From Pseudomonas nitroreducens TX1 (GTDB lineage Bacteria; Pseudomonadota; Gammaproteobacteria; Pseudomonadales; Pseudomonadaceae): a stretch of 64,000 nucleotides of DNA. The stretch covers positions 186,001 through 250,000 of the forward strand of contig NZ_AMZB01000121.1 of assembly GCF_000313755.1 (NCBI RefSeq). The letters are read 5' to 3'. Made by a program: the position numbers and the translations under genes. How positions within the stretch are numbered: the stretch's first letter is position 1; each line of letters starts with the position of its first letter. This document shows, piece after piece, positions 41,174-50,157 of this stretch. Below the pieces are notes generated by a model. It was not told the origin of the DNA, searched no databases, and saw only the letters and a program-made list of their open reading frames with translations.

Positions 41174-41674
41174 TTACGCTTCTGCGGCGGCAGGGGTGGG
41201 TTTCTTGTCCGTGGTGGGGGCCGGCTTCTTCTGTTGCGAATTGCCTTTCGTAGCTGCAGGTTGCGGCTGCTTGGCGGCCCCGCCCTGACCTTGCGCTTGA
41301 GTTTGCGGGGTCCCCTGTTTCTTGCGCTTTTGCCTGGGCGACTTCGACTTGGCCTGTGCAGCCTGCGGATTCTTTTCCTTGGCTTCAGCTTTCTGAGCGG
41401 CACGGATGGCCTGGCGAGGAGCCGTGCGAGTCAGATCAAGGTCAATTCGAACTTCTCGCAGTTCAGCTTCGAATTGGCTGACCGCGCGTTCCAAGCGCTC
41501 GGATGCCTCATTGGCCCGGCGGCGGGTGTCGGGGCCAGCCATTTTCATCGCCAGAATCGAGGTATCAATGCGGGAGGCCTGGATTGCCAGCCCCACAAGG
41601 GTCGCAGTTCGTTCCCCGGTGATTCGAACTTCCTTGGTGGGAACCTTGATTTCAGTGCTGCGTGTGTCAGCCAT
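41174..41674 (-). CDS. Hypothetical protein with Ala/Gln/Lys-rich tail
   Basis: 166 residues from the ATG at 41674, with AAGGTGA upstream. The N-terminal 90 residues are helical (about 25-85, Arg/Glu-rich, possible coiled coil). The last 70 are low-complexity Ala/Gln/Lys/Pro, basic and probably disordered, typical of DNA- or membrane-bridging tails. It overlaps the start of the next upstream gene's end by 8 bases. Function unknown. Confidence 0.65.
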   Translation of the reverse strand: MADTRSTEIKVPTKEVRITGERTATLVGLAIQASRIDTSILAMKMAGPDTRRRANEASERLERAVSQFEAELREVRIDLDLTRTAPRQAIRAAQKAEAKEKNPQAAQAKSKSPRQKRKKQGTPQTQAQGQGGAAKQPQPAATKGNSQQKKPAPTTDKKPTPAAAEA

Positions 41675-41984
41675 TGTTATCACCTTGATTGCTTGGGCCA
41701 AAATAGCGGAGGAAGCCCCAGTGCGAAGTGCGCTGGATGCATGAGTTGAAAAATGCCTCGAGGTCGCGCGAGTGCTTGAGGTACGAAGCGGTGTCGTCAG
41801 GCACCAGCGCCCCCCACACGTCGACCCAGATCAGATGCCCCACTTTGTGCGGCAAGTAGCAGACCTCAACGTGCCGATACTCCGGAGTCCTGAGGAAGAT
41901 CTTCCCGACCCACAGAATCAGGGTGACCAGGATGATCAGCGTGAGGATCTGTCTAACTGGGCTGCTAGCTTTCCCTTCAGCCAT
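41667..41984 (-). CDS. Single-span membrane protein (105 aa)
   Basis: 105 residues. A membrane helix at about 12-29 is followed by an exported or cytoplasmic domain with two Cys (VCYLPHK and FNSCIQR). It overlaps the primase end by 8 bases, so it is translationally coupled. No recognised family. Confidence 0.62.
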   Translation of the reverse strand: MAEGKASSPVRQILTLIILVTLILWVGKIFLRTPEYRHVEVCYLPHKVGHLIWVDVWGALVPDDTASYLKHSRDLEAFFNSCIQRTSHWGFLRYFGPSNQGDNNG

Positions 41985-43347
41985 TGATTGTTTCCTGTGT
42001 GAGCGTGATTCGAACGCCTGTCCGTTTCAGGACGAGCTCAAGCGCCTCAGCTACTTCCAAACCCCCATTGATGAAGGTGTTCAGAAGGCGAACAGCTGTG
42101 GTGTCCAGAGAGACTCCAACACCTAGGCTCAGACTCCAGTCCAGCCAGTGCTTGGTTGAAATAGGGGAGAGGAGGGGAACCAGGGCGTGAATTTTCCTAA
42201 TGCCAGCAACGTTGGGCGGAGACTCCATTGCGAACGCATGGCACATCCGCGCCAGGAACTGGCCGGAATTCATTCGATTGTCGATGAGGCTCGCGAACAC
42301 AGCCGTTTTGCCTGCCTTGCGAAGAGCGTCGGGGTCATCCATGCCTTCGCCGAGCGGAATGATGGAAGTCACTATCCCGGCGGGTTCGCAGTTCCTGATC
42401 GTGGTGAGGCCGCCGTCGTAGCCCGCAACGTCACCATCAACCATGTGCGCGAGTTCGGTAACCCCTTCGCTGGCGAGATGGGCCGCTTGAGCCGCATTGA
42501 CGGAGCTCTGGCCAATGGCAGTGCCCCAGAACCCCATGAACTGGATTGACCATCCGTCAAAGGTTCCCTCAACCGCAATTAGCGGACCTGCCTTTCTCAT
42601 GCTGAACAGGTAAGGGATGTCCTTTTTCAGGCTGTCTGCGAATCGGTACTTCTTATTCCACTGATCACCCTTGCCGGTGGGAAGGCGACCCCAGAGACGT
42701 ACGTCGCCGTCGGAGTGCGGCCAGTAACCAATCACTCGATTGTTCATCGCGCGTCGGTACTTGGAGTGGTCGTCTTCTTCGACCAGGACATAGCCTTTGG
42801 CAATGGCCACGTCTTTGGAAATTCCGCGCTCTTCGAGAAGGCTCATAACCTCCTCAGCTGTGGTATAGGCACCCAGGCGCATCGTGGCCATCTGTTCGTC
42901 AGTAAAGCCTCGGTCGCTCTGAAGATCCTGCAGAAGCTTCGGATGCTTGCGAGCCAGGAGCTGAGTCACTTGGATAATGGCGCGGCCGGGGGTGAGCGCG
43001 GCCGGGGTGCTGTGAACTACACCCTCGGGGTTGCTATTCGAGGGCGGTTCAACCCGAGCTAATTGGCACAGGCGCTCAACAATCTCCTTCCGGGAATATC
43101 CGGAGGCCTCCATTACATCCCATAGGGATGTCTGCTTTCCGCACTTGAGCTTGCGGGGGCAATGGATGAGGTGGGTGCCGGGTAGGTGGAAAGCCTCATG
43201 CTTATTGCAGGCGGGGCATTCCAGCCGATACGAGCCTGACGACTGCAGCTTCGTCGGCTTCAGATGGTCGAGCAGGCCTTCCGCTACCGCATCAATCTCG
43301 GGGTAGACCTTTTCGTGCAGAAACTCGGTTATTGATTGGCGTTGCAT
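41977..43347 (-). CDS. DnaG-type primase (zinc-binding and TOPRIM domains)
   Basis: 456 residues. A zinc-binding module at about 44-69 has CPAC, a later CPRKLKC and an intervening His. The TOPRIM domain (about 250-330) carries the catalytic VEGTFD motif (about 257) and the metal-binding DGDVAGYDGG segment. Order and length resemble phage or plasmid DnaG-type primases without a helicase-interaction domain. It should make primers for plasmid replication or for complementary-strand synthesis after transfer. Its start overlaps the sigma-like gene end by 19 bases. Confidence 0.85.
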   Translation of the reverse strand: MQRQSITEFLHEKVYPEIDAVAEGLLDHLKPTKLQSSGSYRLECPACNKHEAFHLPGTHLIHCPRKLKCGKQTSLWDVMEASGYSRKEIVERLCQLARVEPPSNSNPEGVVHSTPAALTPGRAIIQVTQLLARKHPKLLQDLQSDRGFTDEQMATMRLGAYTTAEEVMSLLEERGISKDVAIAKGYVLVEEDDHSKYRRAMNNRVIGYWPHSDGDVRLWGRLPTGKGDQWNKKYRFADSLKKDIPYLFSMRKAGPLIAVEGTFDGWSIQFMGFWGTAIGQSSVNAAQAAHLASEGVTELAHMVDGDVAGYDGGLTTIRNCEPAGIVTSIIPLGEGMDDPDALRKAGKTAVFASLIDNRMNSGQFLARMCHAFAMESPPNVAGIRKIHALVPLLSPISTKHWLDWSLSLGVGVSLDTTAVRLLNTFINGGLEVAEALELVLKRTGVRITLTQETING

Positions 43348-44057
43348 TCCGCCACTCCAGCCACCGATCGGATGAAATCGGTCGAGGCACCTACTTCAGC
43401 GGCAATCTCTTCCAGCTTGCGCTTCAACCCGCGGCGCACCTTCCATGTCTGCCTGTTGGAGAGGTTCAGAATCTCCGCGATGGATACGGAGCACTGGTTC
43501 TCGATGACGGCGAGGCGAAGGATGTGGTGTTCGCGTGATGTGAGGCGGTGGCGGATCTGCTCAATGTAGCGGTGGCAGGTCTGACCAGTCTCATCGGGAA
43601 GGAGGGTGCCGTCAGCAAGAAACTGAGGTGCGTACTCCAGCGCTTCAGAGAACTGAGCAGAGGCGAAGTGGTAGTCGGACTGCATCGAGTGCGAACGCGG
43701 CCCAAGGTCAGAAACGAGGTCGCCCATATTGATAGCTGTGCTACCGGGAATCTCCTCGAACACCGAGCCTATGCCTTCACAACGGATGTAAGCCAGGGCC
43801 GCCCCAATGATGAAGGTGGCACGGCGATGAGGTTCGACATCCTTGTGATGCTTGAGCGCGGACGCGACGGCCTTGTGCAAGCCGAGGTGCAGGATGGACA
43901 GGATCTCGTCGTCGCTCAGGCTGGCGCGCAGCTTGGAGCGGACTTCGGCAATCCACTGTTGTCGTGACTCGGGATGGCAGACGATCTTCCACGGATCGAC
44001 CTGCAGGAACTCGTCATGAGTCATCCCGGTCAGCCAATTATTGCGCTGGGAGCGCAT
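43329..44057 (-). CDS. Sigma-70-like / HTH transcription protein
   Basis: 242 residues from the ATG at 44057, with GGAGGGG upstream. Residues about 175-225 (RLTSREHHILRLAVIEN, then SIAEILNLSNRQTWKVRRGLKRKL) are a helix-turn-helix of the sigma region-4/LuxR type. Residues 60-105 (LGLHKAVASALKHH...ALAYIR) could be a diverged sigma region 2. It is therefore either a diverged sigma factor or an HTH regulator. It heads the primase operon and is a candidate reader of the repeated promoter element; that link is speculation. Confidence 0.6.
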   Translation of the reverse strand: MRSQRNNWLTGMTHDEFLQVDPWKIVCHPESRQQWIAEVRSKLRASLSDDEILSILHLGLHKAVASALKHHKDVEPHRRATFIIGAALAYIRCEGIGSVFEEIPGSTAINMGDLVSDLGPRSHSMQSDYHFASAQFSEALEYAPQFLADGTLLPDETGQTCHRYIEQIRHRLTSREHHILRLAVIENQCSVSIAEILNLSNRQTWKVRRGLKRKLEEIAAEVGASTDFIRSVAGVAECNANQ

Positions 44058-44471
44058 GGCCCCTCCCTCCGGCAAGAAATGCCGGTCCTAAGCGTCGCGG
44101 TGTCGGTCTCCGACACCGCAACAGTCTCCAATCGACACGTCGTCGACTGGCCCCCCCCTCAACTGGTGAGCGCAGCTTTTTTAGCCGTCGCCTTCACCCA
44201 CTCCGATGGCCATCCGTAGATTGTCCCTCGGTAGTTCGACGCGATTTTATGGGTCAAGAAAAGGACAGGCAACCCAAAAAAATAGGCTGAAATCCCGCGA
44301 AATAGGCGGGTCCGAGCCTGATTTGGGGACAAGCACGCCTACTTTGTGTGAGGTGGGACAAAAGCGAAAAGTGGCGCAACGCCAGTATCCATCGGGGTTT
44401 TGACGCCTGGAAATCGACGGGACGTTCAACAAATGATTTGCTGGTACCTGGAAAACGGGGGATGTGGCGTT
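44058..44471. other. Divergent intergenic region (414 bp)
   Basis: Between the sigma-like gene and a plus-strand gene. Contents: a C-run at 44153-44159, a TTGACG at about 44398, and small inverted repeats such as GGCGCAACGCC. No copy of the repeated element and no clear promoter pair. No convincing gene. Confidence 0.4.
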
Positions 44472-44825
44472 ATGGTCATCGAACTAGCAAATTGGAGAAC
44501 AAAACAGATGATCGGTGTGCTCAGCGACGCAATGGCAGCTGTCGTCGCCCATGACAACGCGAATTCGAAGCGTATGAGGGGGTGGGTTGCTGACCAGGTT
44601 GAGGGAATGCCGGCGCTGGTTTCCTTGGTTTACCAAGACAGCGGGGAGGTTCGGGGAGAAGTAGTTTGGTTGGACCGAACAGGAGTTGCAGACCTGGAAC
44701 TGGTAGTCAGCTACCTCAACAATCGGATTGGGGCCGGCTCTCATACCATCGCTGCGCTGACTAATCTCTACTGCAGTGGCCGACCAATCGACGTCGTAGG
44801 GAAAGCTGCCCGCACCATGCACTGA
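44472..44825 (+). CDS. Small hypothetical protein (117 aa)
   Basis: 117 residues taking the ATG at 44472, about 10 bases after GGGGGA; upstream ATG at 44433 and downstream ATG at 44508 are alternatives. Val/Ala-rich alpha/beta sequence with a Trp-Leu-Asp segment in the middle and one Cys near residue 100. No signal peptide, no recognised domain. Confidence 0.5.
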   Translation: MVIELANWRTKQMIGVLSDAMAAVVAHDNANSKRMRGWVADQVEGMPALVSLVYQDSGEVRGEVVWLDRTGVADLELVVSYLNNRIGAGSHTIAALTNLYCSGRPIDVVGKAARTMH

Positions 44826-45024
44826 TTGCTACCTATATAAAGGGAGCTTGTTGATGCGGCGGTTGTCGTGGCATGAGTCGAATCCTACTGCAGTAGATTG
44901 ACCACACGTCCTGGGCTACGGCCGCAGTTGTGTGCCAAGCCAGTCGCCCCTGTGTAGCTTTTCTGCTCGGACCTGTCCCAAGCCTAGATGCGTTAAAGCT
45001 CTCAGCGTAGCCCTTGAAGATCCT
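44826..45024. other. Intergenic region, nothing recognised
   Basis: About 200 bases after the plus-strand gene. A CTGCAGTAG occurs at 44889, near a possible TATATAA at 44834, but no supported promoter, repeat or gene. Confidence 0.3.
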
Positions 45025-45366
45025 CTACAGGAACGGAGGCACTGGCGCTCGTGGAGGTCCAGAACGCAAACCTGGATAGCCTGTCGCGGGTGGAGTGCCG
45101 AGGAGAATCGGGGGCGGGTCAAGGACTTCAGGGTTGTGATCCGACGCCTCTTGCTCCGGGATCAGAACAAGCAGCTGGCCGAACCACGGATCACTGGGGA
45201 GCTACCCGCCTATCTCGCTCCAGGCACCAATCGCTGCGGCCCAATTGCTCCAGGCAGGCTGTCTCGACCCCTCAAGGTCCTGTAACGCATTCAACCGCAA
45301 GACTGCCCTCCAAGCTGTCCTGCTGATCGGAGCCAATCGAAAGGCAGTCATTTCCTCGGTACTCAT
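45025..45366 (-). pseudogene. Frame interrupted by an in-frame amber codon
   Basis: From the ATG at 45366 (TAGGGACC upstream) a 54-codon frame ends in TAG at 45202. The same frame then stays open for another 59 codons to TAG at 45025, with protein-like composition (for example DPWFGQLLVLIPEQEASDHNPEVL). Either the gene carries a nonsense mutation, or the amber codon is suppressed, or the downstream part is chance. Total length would be 113 codons. Confidence 0.4.
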
Positions 45367-45429
45367 ATAGGTCCCTACGTTGGGTAGTACAGCCCTGGGC
45401 GCGAGGTGGCCCCACACAGTGGTGGTCGT

Positions 45430-45885
45430 TCAAGTCTGCTTAGGTTGCAACATCACTGTGACGGCCAGGTCGCTGCAAAGATCGGCCACTACCGCTGCGT
45501 AGGGTGACAGATGAGTGCAGGGGGGCAGGATGAGTGCAGCGGGGGTGTTTCTGCTGATCTCGTTCACCACTTCAATCAGCTGACTGCTCTTCAACACCTC
45601 GGTGATCTGGAATCGCTCCAGCCGCATCCCATCCAATAGCGGTAGTGCCCGGGGCAGCGATTGAAACCCGACACCCTCAAGAGTCCCGCCGATGAGCACC
45701 AGCGCGATCGGCTTCTGGCGATCTATCCCTGCTCGAAAATGATCGAGGGTTTGCTGATTCCAATACGGCCTTCTGTTTGCCTCATACCCGTCTGGAGGGA
45801 GCTTGGTTTTTGCGAGCTTGGCCAAGGTTTGCCGCGAAAGGCCTAGGTAGCGCGCCGATTGGGTCGTGTTGAGCCGGTTTTGCAT
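45430..45885 (-). CDS. Helix-turn-helix protein (151 aa)
   Basis: 151 residues from the ATG at 45885; the frame is open to 45963, and neither start has a good ribosome site. The N-terminal 55 residues (NTTQSARYLGLSRQTLAKLAK, then YWNQQTLDHFR) form an excisionase/MerR-like helix-turn-helix. The C-terminal 90 residues are an alpha/beta domain with a GGTLEGVG loop. Next to the iteron-like region, so a replication or copy-control regulator is possible. Confidence 0.62.
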   Translation of the reverse strand: MQNRLNTTQSARYLGLSRQTLAKLAKTKLPPDGYEANRRPYWNQQTLDHFRAGIDRQKPIALVLIGGTLEGVGFQSLPRALPLLDGMRLERFQITEVLKSSQLIEVVNEISRNTPAALILPPCTHLSPYAAVVADLCSDLAVTVMLQPKQT

Positions 45886-45963
45886 TTTTAGTTCATCGAA
45901 TCTCTGTTGATTTTGTAAAACCCAATGAAGACCGGAAATTCTTAACGATCCGGATAAATACAT

Positions 45964-46397
45964 TAGACGGGGTTTTATGAAAAAATGCAGGAACGCAATC
46001 AGGGATGATCCTGGCGATTTCTATCGCAGCGCAGGCGATTCAGTTTACCAAATTTACCAAAAAGCCACGTCCTCGGTAGTGAAAGTGTGCCTTTGGTGTG
46101 TAAGTCATCATGGGCCGAGTCGTTCTGCGGCTGCATTCGGCGCAATGGGGGATTGAGGCGCCCCAGCGTGGCATATAGCGGCAGAAAGGGGGATTTCACG
46201 GGGAATTTAGAGGGTGTTGAAGATGTGCGGCACAGGAGCGTCAAGTGGCGTCCAACGGCGATTAGCGGGCGGCAAGGGGGAGGAAGAGGGATTCGAATGG
46301 CGCTAAAGGGGATTAAGGGGCCATCAACGGCAGATTCGGGTGTCCAGAAACCACCCAAAGTTACGAAATAAACGGAAACCAATAGTAGAGGTGGGTT
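45964..46397. repeat. Iteron-like repeat region, possible replication origin or centromere
   Basis: 434 bases without a gene. TTTACCAAA occurs twice in an AT-rich stretch near 46041-46060. Downstream, GGGGATT-type motifs start with GATT at 46151, 46192, 46260, 46290, 46311 and 46333; the last three are 21-22 bases apart, one helix-turn multiple. This layout fits iterons of a replication origin or the binding sites of a segregation adaptor. The repeats are degenerate. Confidence 0.5.
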
Positions 46398-47417
46398 TTG
46401 AAGAAGGAAGTGAGGGACGCCCTCTCTAAGGACTTCGTGCAGCAGCACGACAAAGCGTTGGCGACCCGAGAAGAGTCGCTCAGCTTTCTCGTGCGACAAG
46501 TCCGAACGATGGGGGTGGTGGCCAGCGATCTATTGATGAGCCTGGAGATCGAGCTGTCTCATTTTCCGATCACATATGCCGGCAAAACCTACTCCACGTT
46601 CTGGAAGTGGAGCCCAGCGAAAAAGGCCTGCGGATCTCTACGTCTCTACCTGAAGTGCAATGACTACGAGACTGGGAAATTGGCTAGCCGGCGAATGGTG
46701 ATCCAACCAAGCACTCGAAGTGAAGTTGGCCCAATCCTTGAGGACCTCCTGGGAAAGCGGCGGGCTGGACAGTTCCTTCGTATGCTCGATGAGTTCCTTG
46801 GTTTCTCGGATCGAGCCAGTCGCTGGGCTCACCAACTCGCCGGAGCTGAGAGCATTCGGACGGAAGAATTTGGCTCAGTGATCAGTGCTTGGGTCGGGTT
46901 GCTGACTGAGAATGCAGAGCCTGCAGCAAACCGTCTCAATGCCCTGGTCGCCAGGTTCGTCGCAGTCGATGAAGAACTTCGGCATGCCGTTTTCGAGTTC
47001 AACGAGTCGAGTCAGCCTGTACGATACGGGTCGATCATCTGCAGGCCCGATGTGTCTCCTAGCGATCCGCTTGGGCCAGCTGAGCCGGTTTTTCGAGTCG
47101 TTACCTACTTCAATCGGGCGACTGGTAAACGGCAGACCACTCCGATCGCTGAGTACAAGCGCGGCCATATCCTCAGGGAGTTGAAAGCGTCACTGACCTC
47201 AAAGCTTGGAAGAGAGCCGGAACCTGCAGAAGTTGAAGCTGCGCTACAGGGGCAACGTCGGAGATCGACTTCCCCGTGGATAACCAGGGAGGTGATCTCC
47301 CACTGCTACCTCGGAAAGCACACCAGCAACATTCTTCGGCAACAGAAAAATATCGCAGCGTTTATGGAAGAGTGGCTCGTCCTTCGCGGGCAGTTCCAAG
47401 CGCTGTTGGAACCATGA
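46398..47417 (+). CDS. Candidate replication or partition protein (339 aa)
   Basis: 339 residues from a TTG at 46398 with GAGG upstream. Mostly helical and basic; residues about 50-75 and 215-290 are beta/basic (FRVVTYFNRATGKRQ), and the C-terminus has a basic helix. It is directly preceded by iteron-like repeats and followed 10 bases later by the ParM gene. It may be the replication initiator or a repeat-binding adaptor. No Rep family signature could be confirmed by eye. Confidence 0.55.
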   Translation: MKKEVRDALSKDFVQQHDKALATREESLSFLVRQVRTMGVVASDLLMSLEIELSHFPITYAGKTYSTFWKWSPAKKACGSLRLYLKCNDYETGKLASRRMVIQPSTRSEVGPILEDLLGKRRAGQFLRMLDEFLGFSDRASRWAHQLAGAESIRTEEFGSVISAWVGLLTENAEPAANRLNALVARFVAVDEELRHAVFEFNESSQPVRYGSIICRPDVSPSDPLGPAEPVFRVVTYFNRATGKRQTTPIAEYKRGHILRELKASLTSKLGREPEPAEVEAALQGQRRRSTSPWITREVISHCYLGKHTSNILRQQKNIAAFMEEWLVLRGQFQALLEP

Positions 47418-47427
47418 GGGGATGTAC

Positions 47428-48477
47428 ATGACGATGAAAATCGAACAGCTGATTGCCATTGACCTGGGCAATGGTTCGACCTCCTACAAAGCAGGGAACG
47501 GTAAAGAGGGAGAGTTTCCTTCCCTAGTCGCGTCCTATACGGGGACTGGACTGGGTGGTGCCCTGAGCAAGGATGCGTTTCAAACGAAGAATGGCCGCAA
47601 GTACCTGGTCGGCGATGACTGCCGCGAGGAGGGGGCTCGTTCGCGAAGCACCGACTCGAGCTTCTACAAGTCTGATGAGATCCGAGTCCTGTTCCTGAAG
47701 GTCCTCAAGGATGTGGGGATCAAAAATCCGGTCATCGTTACTGGCCTCCCAACCGAGTTCGTGAACACGCACTCCGCTGACTTCGAACGTGATCTGAAGA
47801 CTTGGGCCCGGGAGGATGGCTACCAACCCGAGATGGTGAAGGTTCTTCCTCAGTTCGCAGGGCCATGGTTCGACCCGGACCTCCTTGATGAGGAAGGCAA
47901 ACCGATCGACACGAACCAAATGGGTAAGGGCCGGTGGGGGATCATTGATATCGGCTACGGCACCATTGATGGGGGCGGTTTCAATAACGGCCGGGTAAGC
48001 GATACACGTTACGGTGAGTCCAGCGGCGTCTCGGACATTCACAAGGATATTTACACCTCGCTCAGCAATCCGGAGCAACTGAATGACCTGATCTCGAAGA
48101 AGGGCGCGAAGCTGCCGAAGGGTTTCACCCTGGACAGCCAGATCAATGAGTACACGATGGATGTTTGGCTGCGTGAAGGGCACTTCATGTGGCGCGGCAC
48201 CAGGATCGATATGGAGCCCATCAGCCTCCCAGCGTGCACTGCCTTTGCTGATCAGGTCATTCCACGCTTCATCAAGCACCTTTGGGGCTCGACCGATTTC
48301 TTGAGTGGGATGGTCGCGGCCGGTGGCGGGGCTACCATTCTGAGATCCCACATGAAGCGACACATCACCTGCCCCATCTACTGTGCCAAGGACCCGGACA
48401 AGTCTGTGGTCCGGGGTTACTACCGGTACATGATCCTTCAATACTTCAAAGAGCATGCTGTGGTCCGGCAAGGGTGA
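47428..48477 (+). CDS. parM: ParM/StbA-like segregation actin
   Basis: 349 residues. Actin-fold nucleotide motifs are visible: phosphate-1 DLGNGSTSYK (about 11-20), phosphate-2 DIGYGTIDGG (about 172-182) and adenosine motif AAGGGA (about 295-300). Length and motif spacing fit plasmid ParM/Alp actins, which polymerise with ATP to push plasmid copies apart. Start chosen at 47428, six bases after GAGGGG; an ATG at 47422 is too close to that site. Its partner adaptor is probably the next gene. Confidence 0.85.
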   Translation: MTMKIEQLIAIDLGNGSTSYKAGNGKEGEFPSLVASYTGTGLGGALSKDAFQTKNGRKYLVGDDCREEGARSRSTDSSFYKSDEIRVLFLKVLKDVGIKNPVIVTGLPTEFVNTHSADFERDLKTWAREDGYQPEMVKVLPQFAGPWFDPDLLDEEGKPIDTNQMGKGRWGIIDIGYGTIDGGGFNNGRVSDTRYGESSGVSDIHKDIYTSLSNPEQLNDLISKKGAKLPKGFTLDSQINEYTMDVWLREGHFMWRGTRIDMEPISLPACTAFADQVIPRFIKHLWGSTDFLSGMVAAGGGATILRSHMKRHITCPIYCAKDPDKSVVRGYYRYMILQYFKEHAVVRQG

Positions 48478-48484
48478 CCGGTAG

Positions 48485-49036
48485 ATGGAGAAGGTAGAGA
48501 TTCGAGCTGCCCTTACGCCAGGTCACCATGACGCGCTGATCGAGGCCCTGGGGCAGCACAGCCGAAAGTCCGGGAATCAGATGGTGTTCAGCATCTCAGA
48601 GGCATGCCTGAGCCTCTGGCCGATCACACTGACGGACTACACGCCGCCGGCGCACACTGGCGAGCAGTTGGTGAAGGTCAAGATGACCCTTCGAAGCGAT
48701 CACTACCCCGATCTCTACAAGCGCTACAAGAGCTTGGGGCAGGGCATCCGGGGAATCGTGTTCCTGAACATGCTGAACCGACACATGGCTCTCAGTATCG
48801 GGGCCCCTGAAGAGGTCGTGAAGGCCATGACCGACTACGCCAACGGGCGGCGATCAGTGTCTGACAGCAGCGAGACTGCATCACCTCTTGGCAAGCTCAG
48901 CGATAGCACTCCATCTCGGGTTGAGCCGAATGAGCCAGCTGCGGATCAGGAGCCAATGCAGCAGCCTGCGATTGTTGTGCCAGCTGAGCCAATGCTGGTC
49001 CCAGATCCGATGGCGGGTATGGACTTCGGCCTCTGA
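48485..49036 (+). CDS. Probable ParM partner (ParR-like role)
   Basis: 183 residues, beginning 7 bases after the ParM stop. Residues 1-110 are alpha/beta with basic helices (RSDHYPDLYKRYKSLGQG) that could bind DNA. The last 70 residues are Pro/Ser/Glu-rich and disordered, ending in an acidic/hydrophobic tip (PDPMAGMDFGL). This layout, a DNA-binding part plus a C-terminal peptide that contacts the filament, is that of ParR-type adaptors. Assignment rests on position. A strong terminator follows. Confidence 0.6.
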   Translation: MEKVEIRAALTPGHHDALIEALGQHSRKSGNQMVFSISEACLSLWPITLTDYTPPAHTGEQLVKVKMTLRSDHYPDLYKRYKSLGQGIRGIVFLNMLNRHMALSIGAPEEVVKAMTDYANGRRSVSDSSETASPLGKLSDSTPSRVEPNEPAADQEPMQQPAIVVPAEPMLVPDPMAGMDFGL

Positions 49037-49052
49037 AATTGACCCAAAAAAG

Positions 49053-49090
49053 CAAAAGGCTATCCAGGGAGACCTGGATAGCCTTTTTTC
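49053..49090 (+). terminator. Intrinsic terminator
   Basis: AAAAGGCTATCCAGG / CCTGGATAGCCTTTTTTC, 13-bp stem and T-run, directly after the ParM operon. Confidence 0.92.
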
Positions 49091-49116
49091 TTTATCGGTC
49101 GTTGTGGCCTGTGGGG

Positions 49117-49551
49117 TTACCCCGGGAGGTGTACCCAGAAAAGACCATCAGCCCGAACCGAGAGGCGGAAGCTAGGCCGGTGCACAGCGAACCATGCTAG
49201 CGCGTAGTTAAAGAACCCGGCGTTGTCGGCAGAGATCGGTGGGTTGTTCCCATCAACGCTACAGAGAGTCATGTCGACCTGGGGCACAGCAGTCGTGCCG
49301 ACCAAAAGAACGTCAAACGTCAGGGTTTCACGTGGCCTTGCAACTGCCGCGGAGGCAACCAGGTCTGCAAACGTCGCAATTGGTAGTGCCTGGAACGATG
49401 CGCCGACAGTGAGCTTGGCTACCATCCGGGATACGAAGGGATTGGAGGAAGGGGTCCATTCCTCGACCATTTCGTTAACCGAGAAAGCGTCGTCCTGCTG
49501 CAGGTAACTCGTATCAGTGTCGTAGTCGTCATGCATGTGGTTGCTGCGCAT
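49117..49551 (-). CDS. Hypothetical protein (144 aa)
   Basis: 144 residues from the ATG at 49551 (a GTG at 49563 and an ATG at 49536 are alternatives). Asp-rich N-terminus, then a beta-rich domain with Thr/Val/Phe patterns (about 50-140). No signal peptide. Last gene of the transfer-side minus-strand run. Function not recognised. Confidence 0.62.
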   Translation of the reverse strand: MRSNHMHDDYDTDTSYLQQDDAFSVNEMVEEWTPSSNPFVSRMVAKLTVGASFQALPIATFADLVASAAVARPRETLTFDVLLVGTTAVPQVDMTLCSVDGNNPPISADNAGFFNYALAWFAVHRPSFRLSVRADGLFWVHLPG

Positions 49552-49608
49552 CGCTGTCACCAAAAAAATTGTTCATTGCCGGTAGTGGCACACACTCGGG
49601 ACCGTACT

Positions 49609-50157
49609 CTATGCGGATCGAACCAACGCCTTCCGGTACACCTTCATGTTTGAGAACCAACCATCTGCAACCTTCCTGACTTCACCAACACAGAGTTCAC
49701 CAGCTTGCGCCTGATGGATCTCTTCGTTGAATGTGCCAAAGACTGGCAGCGGATGGACGCCATGAAGCGCAAGGGTCTCACGGACAGTCTTCGCGGTTTC
49801 CTCGTCCAAGCCAGGCAGTATTTCGATGGCCTGAAAAATGGAGGCTTCTGTCTCGCTAGAGTCCACCGGTGCAGCAAAGGGGAGACTCATCTTCTGAACG
49901 ACCCTTCCTGGGTATGCTTCCAGCACTTTTGGTTGAAGCTGAGCCACCTGGTTCACTCTGGAGATTACCGCCTCCGGAGTAATGGACCAGGGGCGAGGAG
50001 AAGAAACTTCTTCAGCAGGGGTGACTACCTCAACTGCGTAGGGAAGCAGAGCTCCGGCCGAACCATTCAGAGATCGGCGAACGAGGTTTCCCTGCAGGTC
50101 GAGGATGAAGGCAGCAAGCAGCTGTCCTCGATCCTCGAAGAAAAGTTCACCGATCAA
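49609..50157 (-). CDS. Hypothetical protein (182 aa)
   Basis: 182 residues; the ATG at 50157 overlaps the stop of the lipoprotein gene (ATGA). The N-terminal 25 residues look like a short beta hairpin, the centre is Pro/Val-rich, and the C-terminal part (about 110-182) is helical, including AGELCVGEVRKVADGWF. No signal peptide. It is coupled to the lipoprotein gene, so a transfer-related role is possible. Confidence 0.65.
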   Translation of the reverse strand: MIGELFFEDRGQLLAAFILDLQGNLVRRSLNGSAGALLPYAVEVVTPAEEVSSPRPWSITPEAVISRVNQVAQLQPKVLEAYPGRVVQKMSLPFAAPVDSSETEASIFQAIEILPGLDEETAKTVRETLALHGVHPLPVFGTFNEEIHQAQAGELCVGEVRKVADGWFSNMKVYRKALVRSA

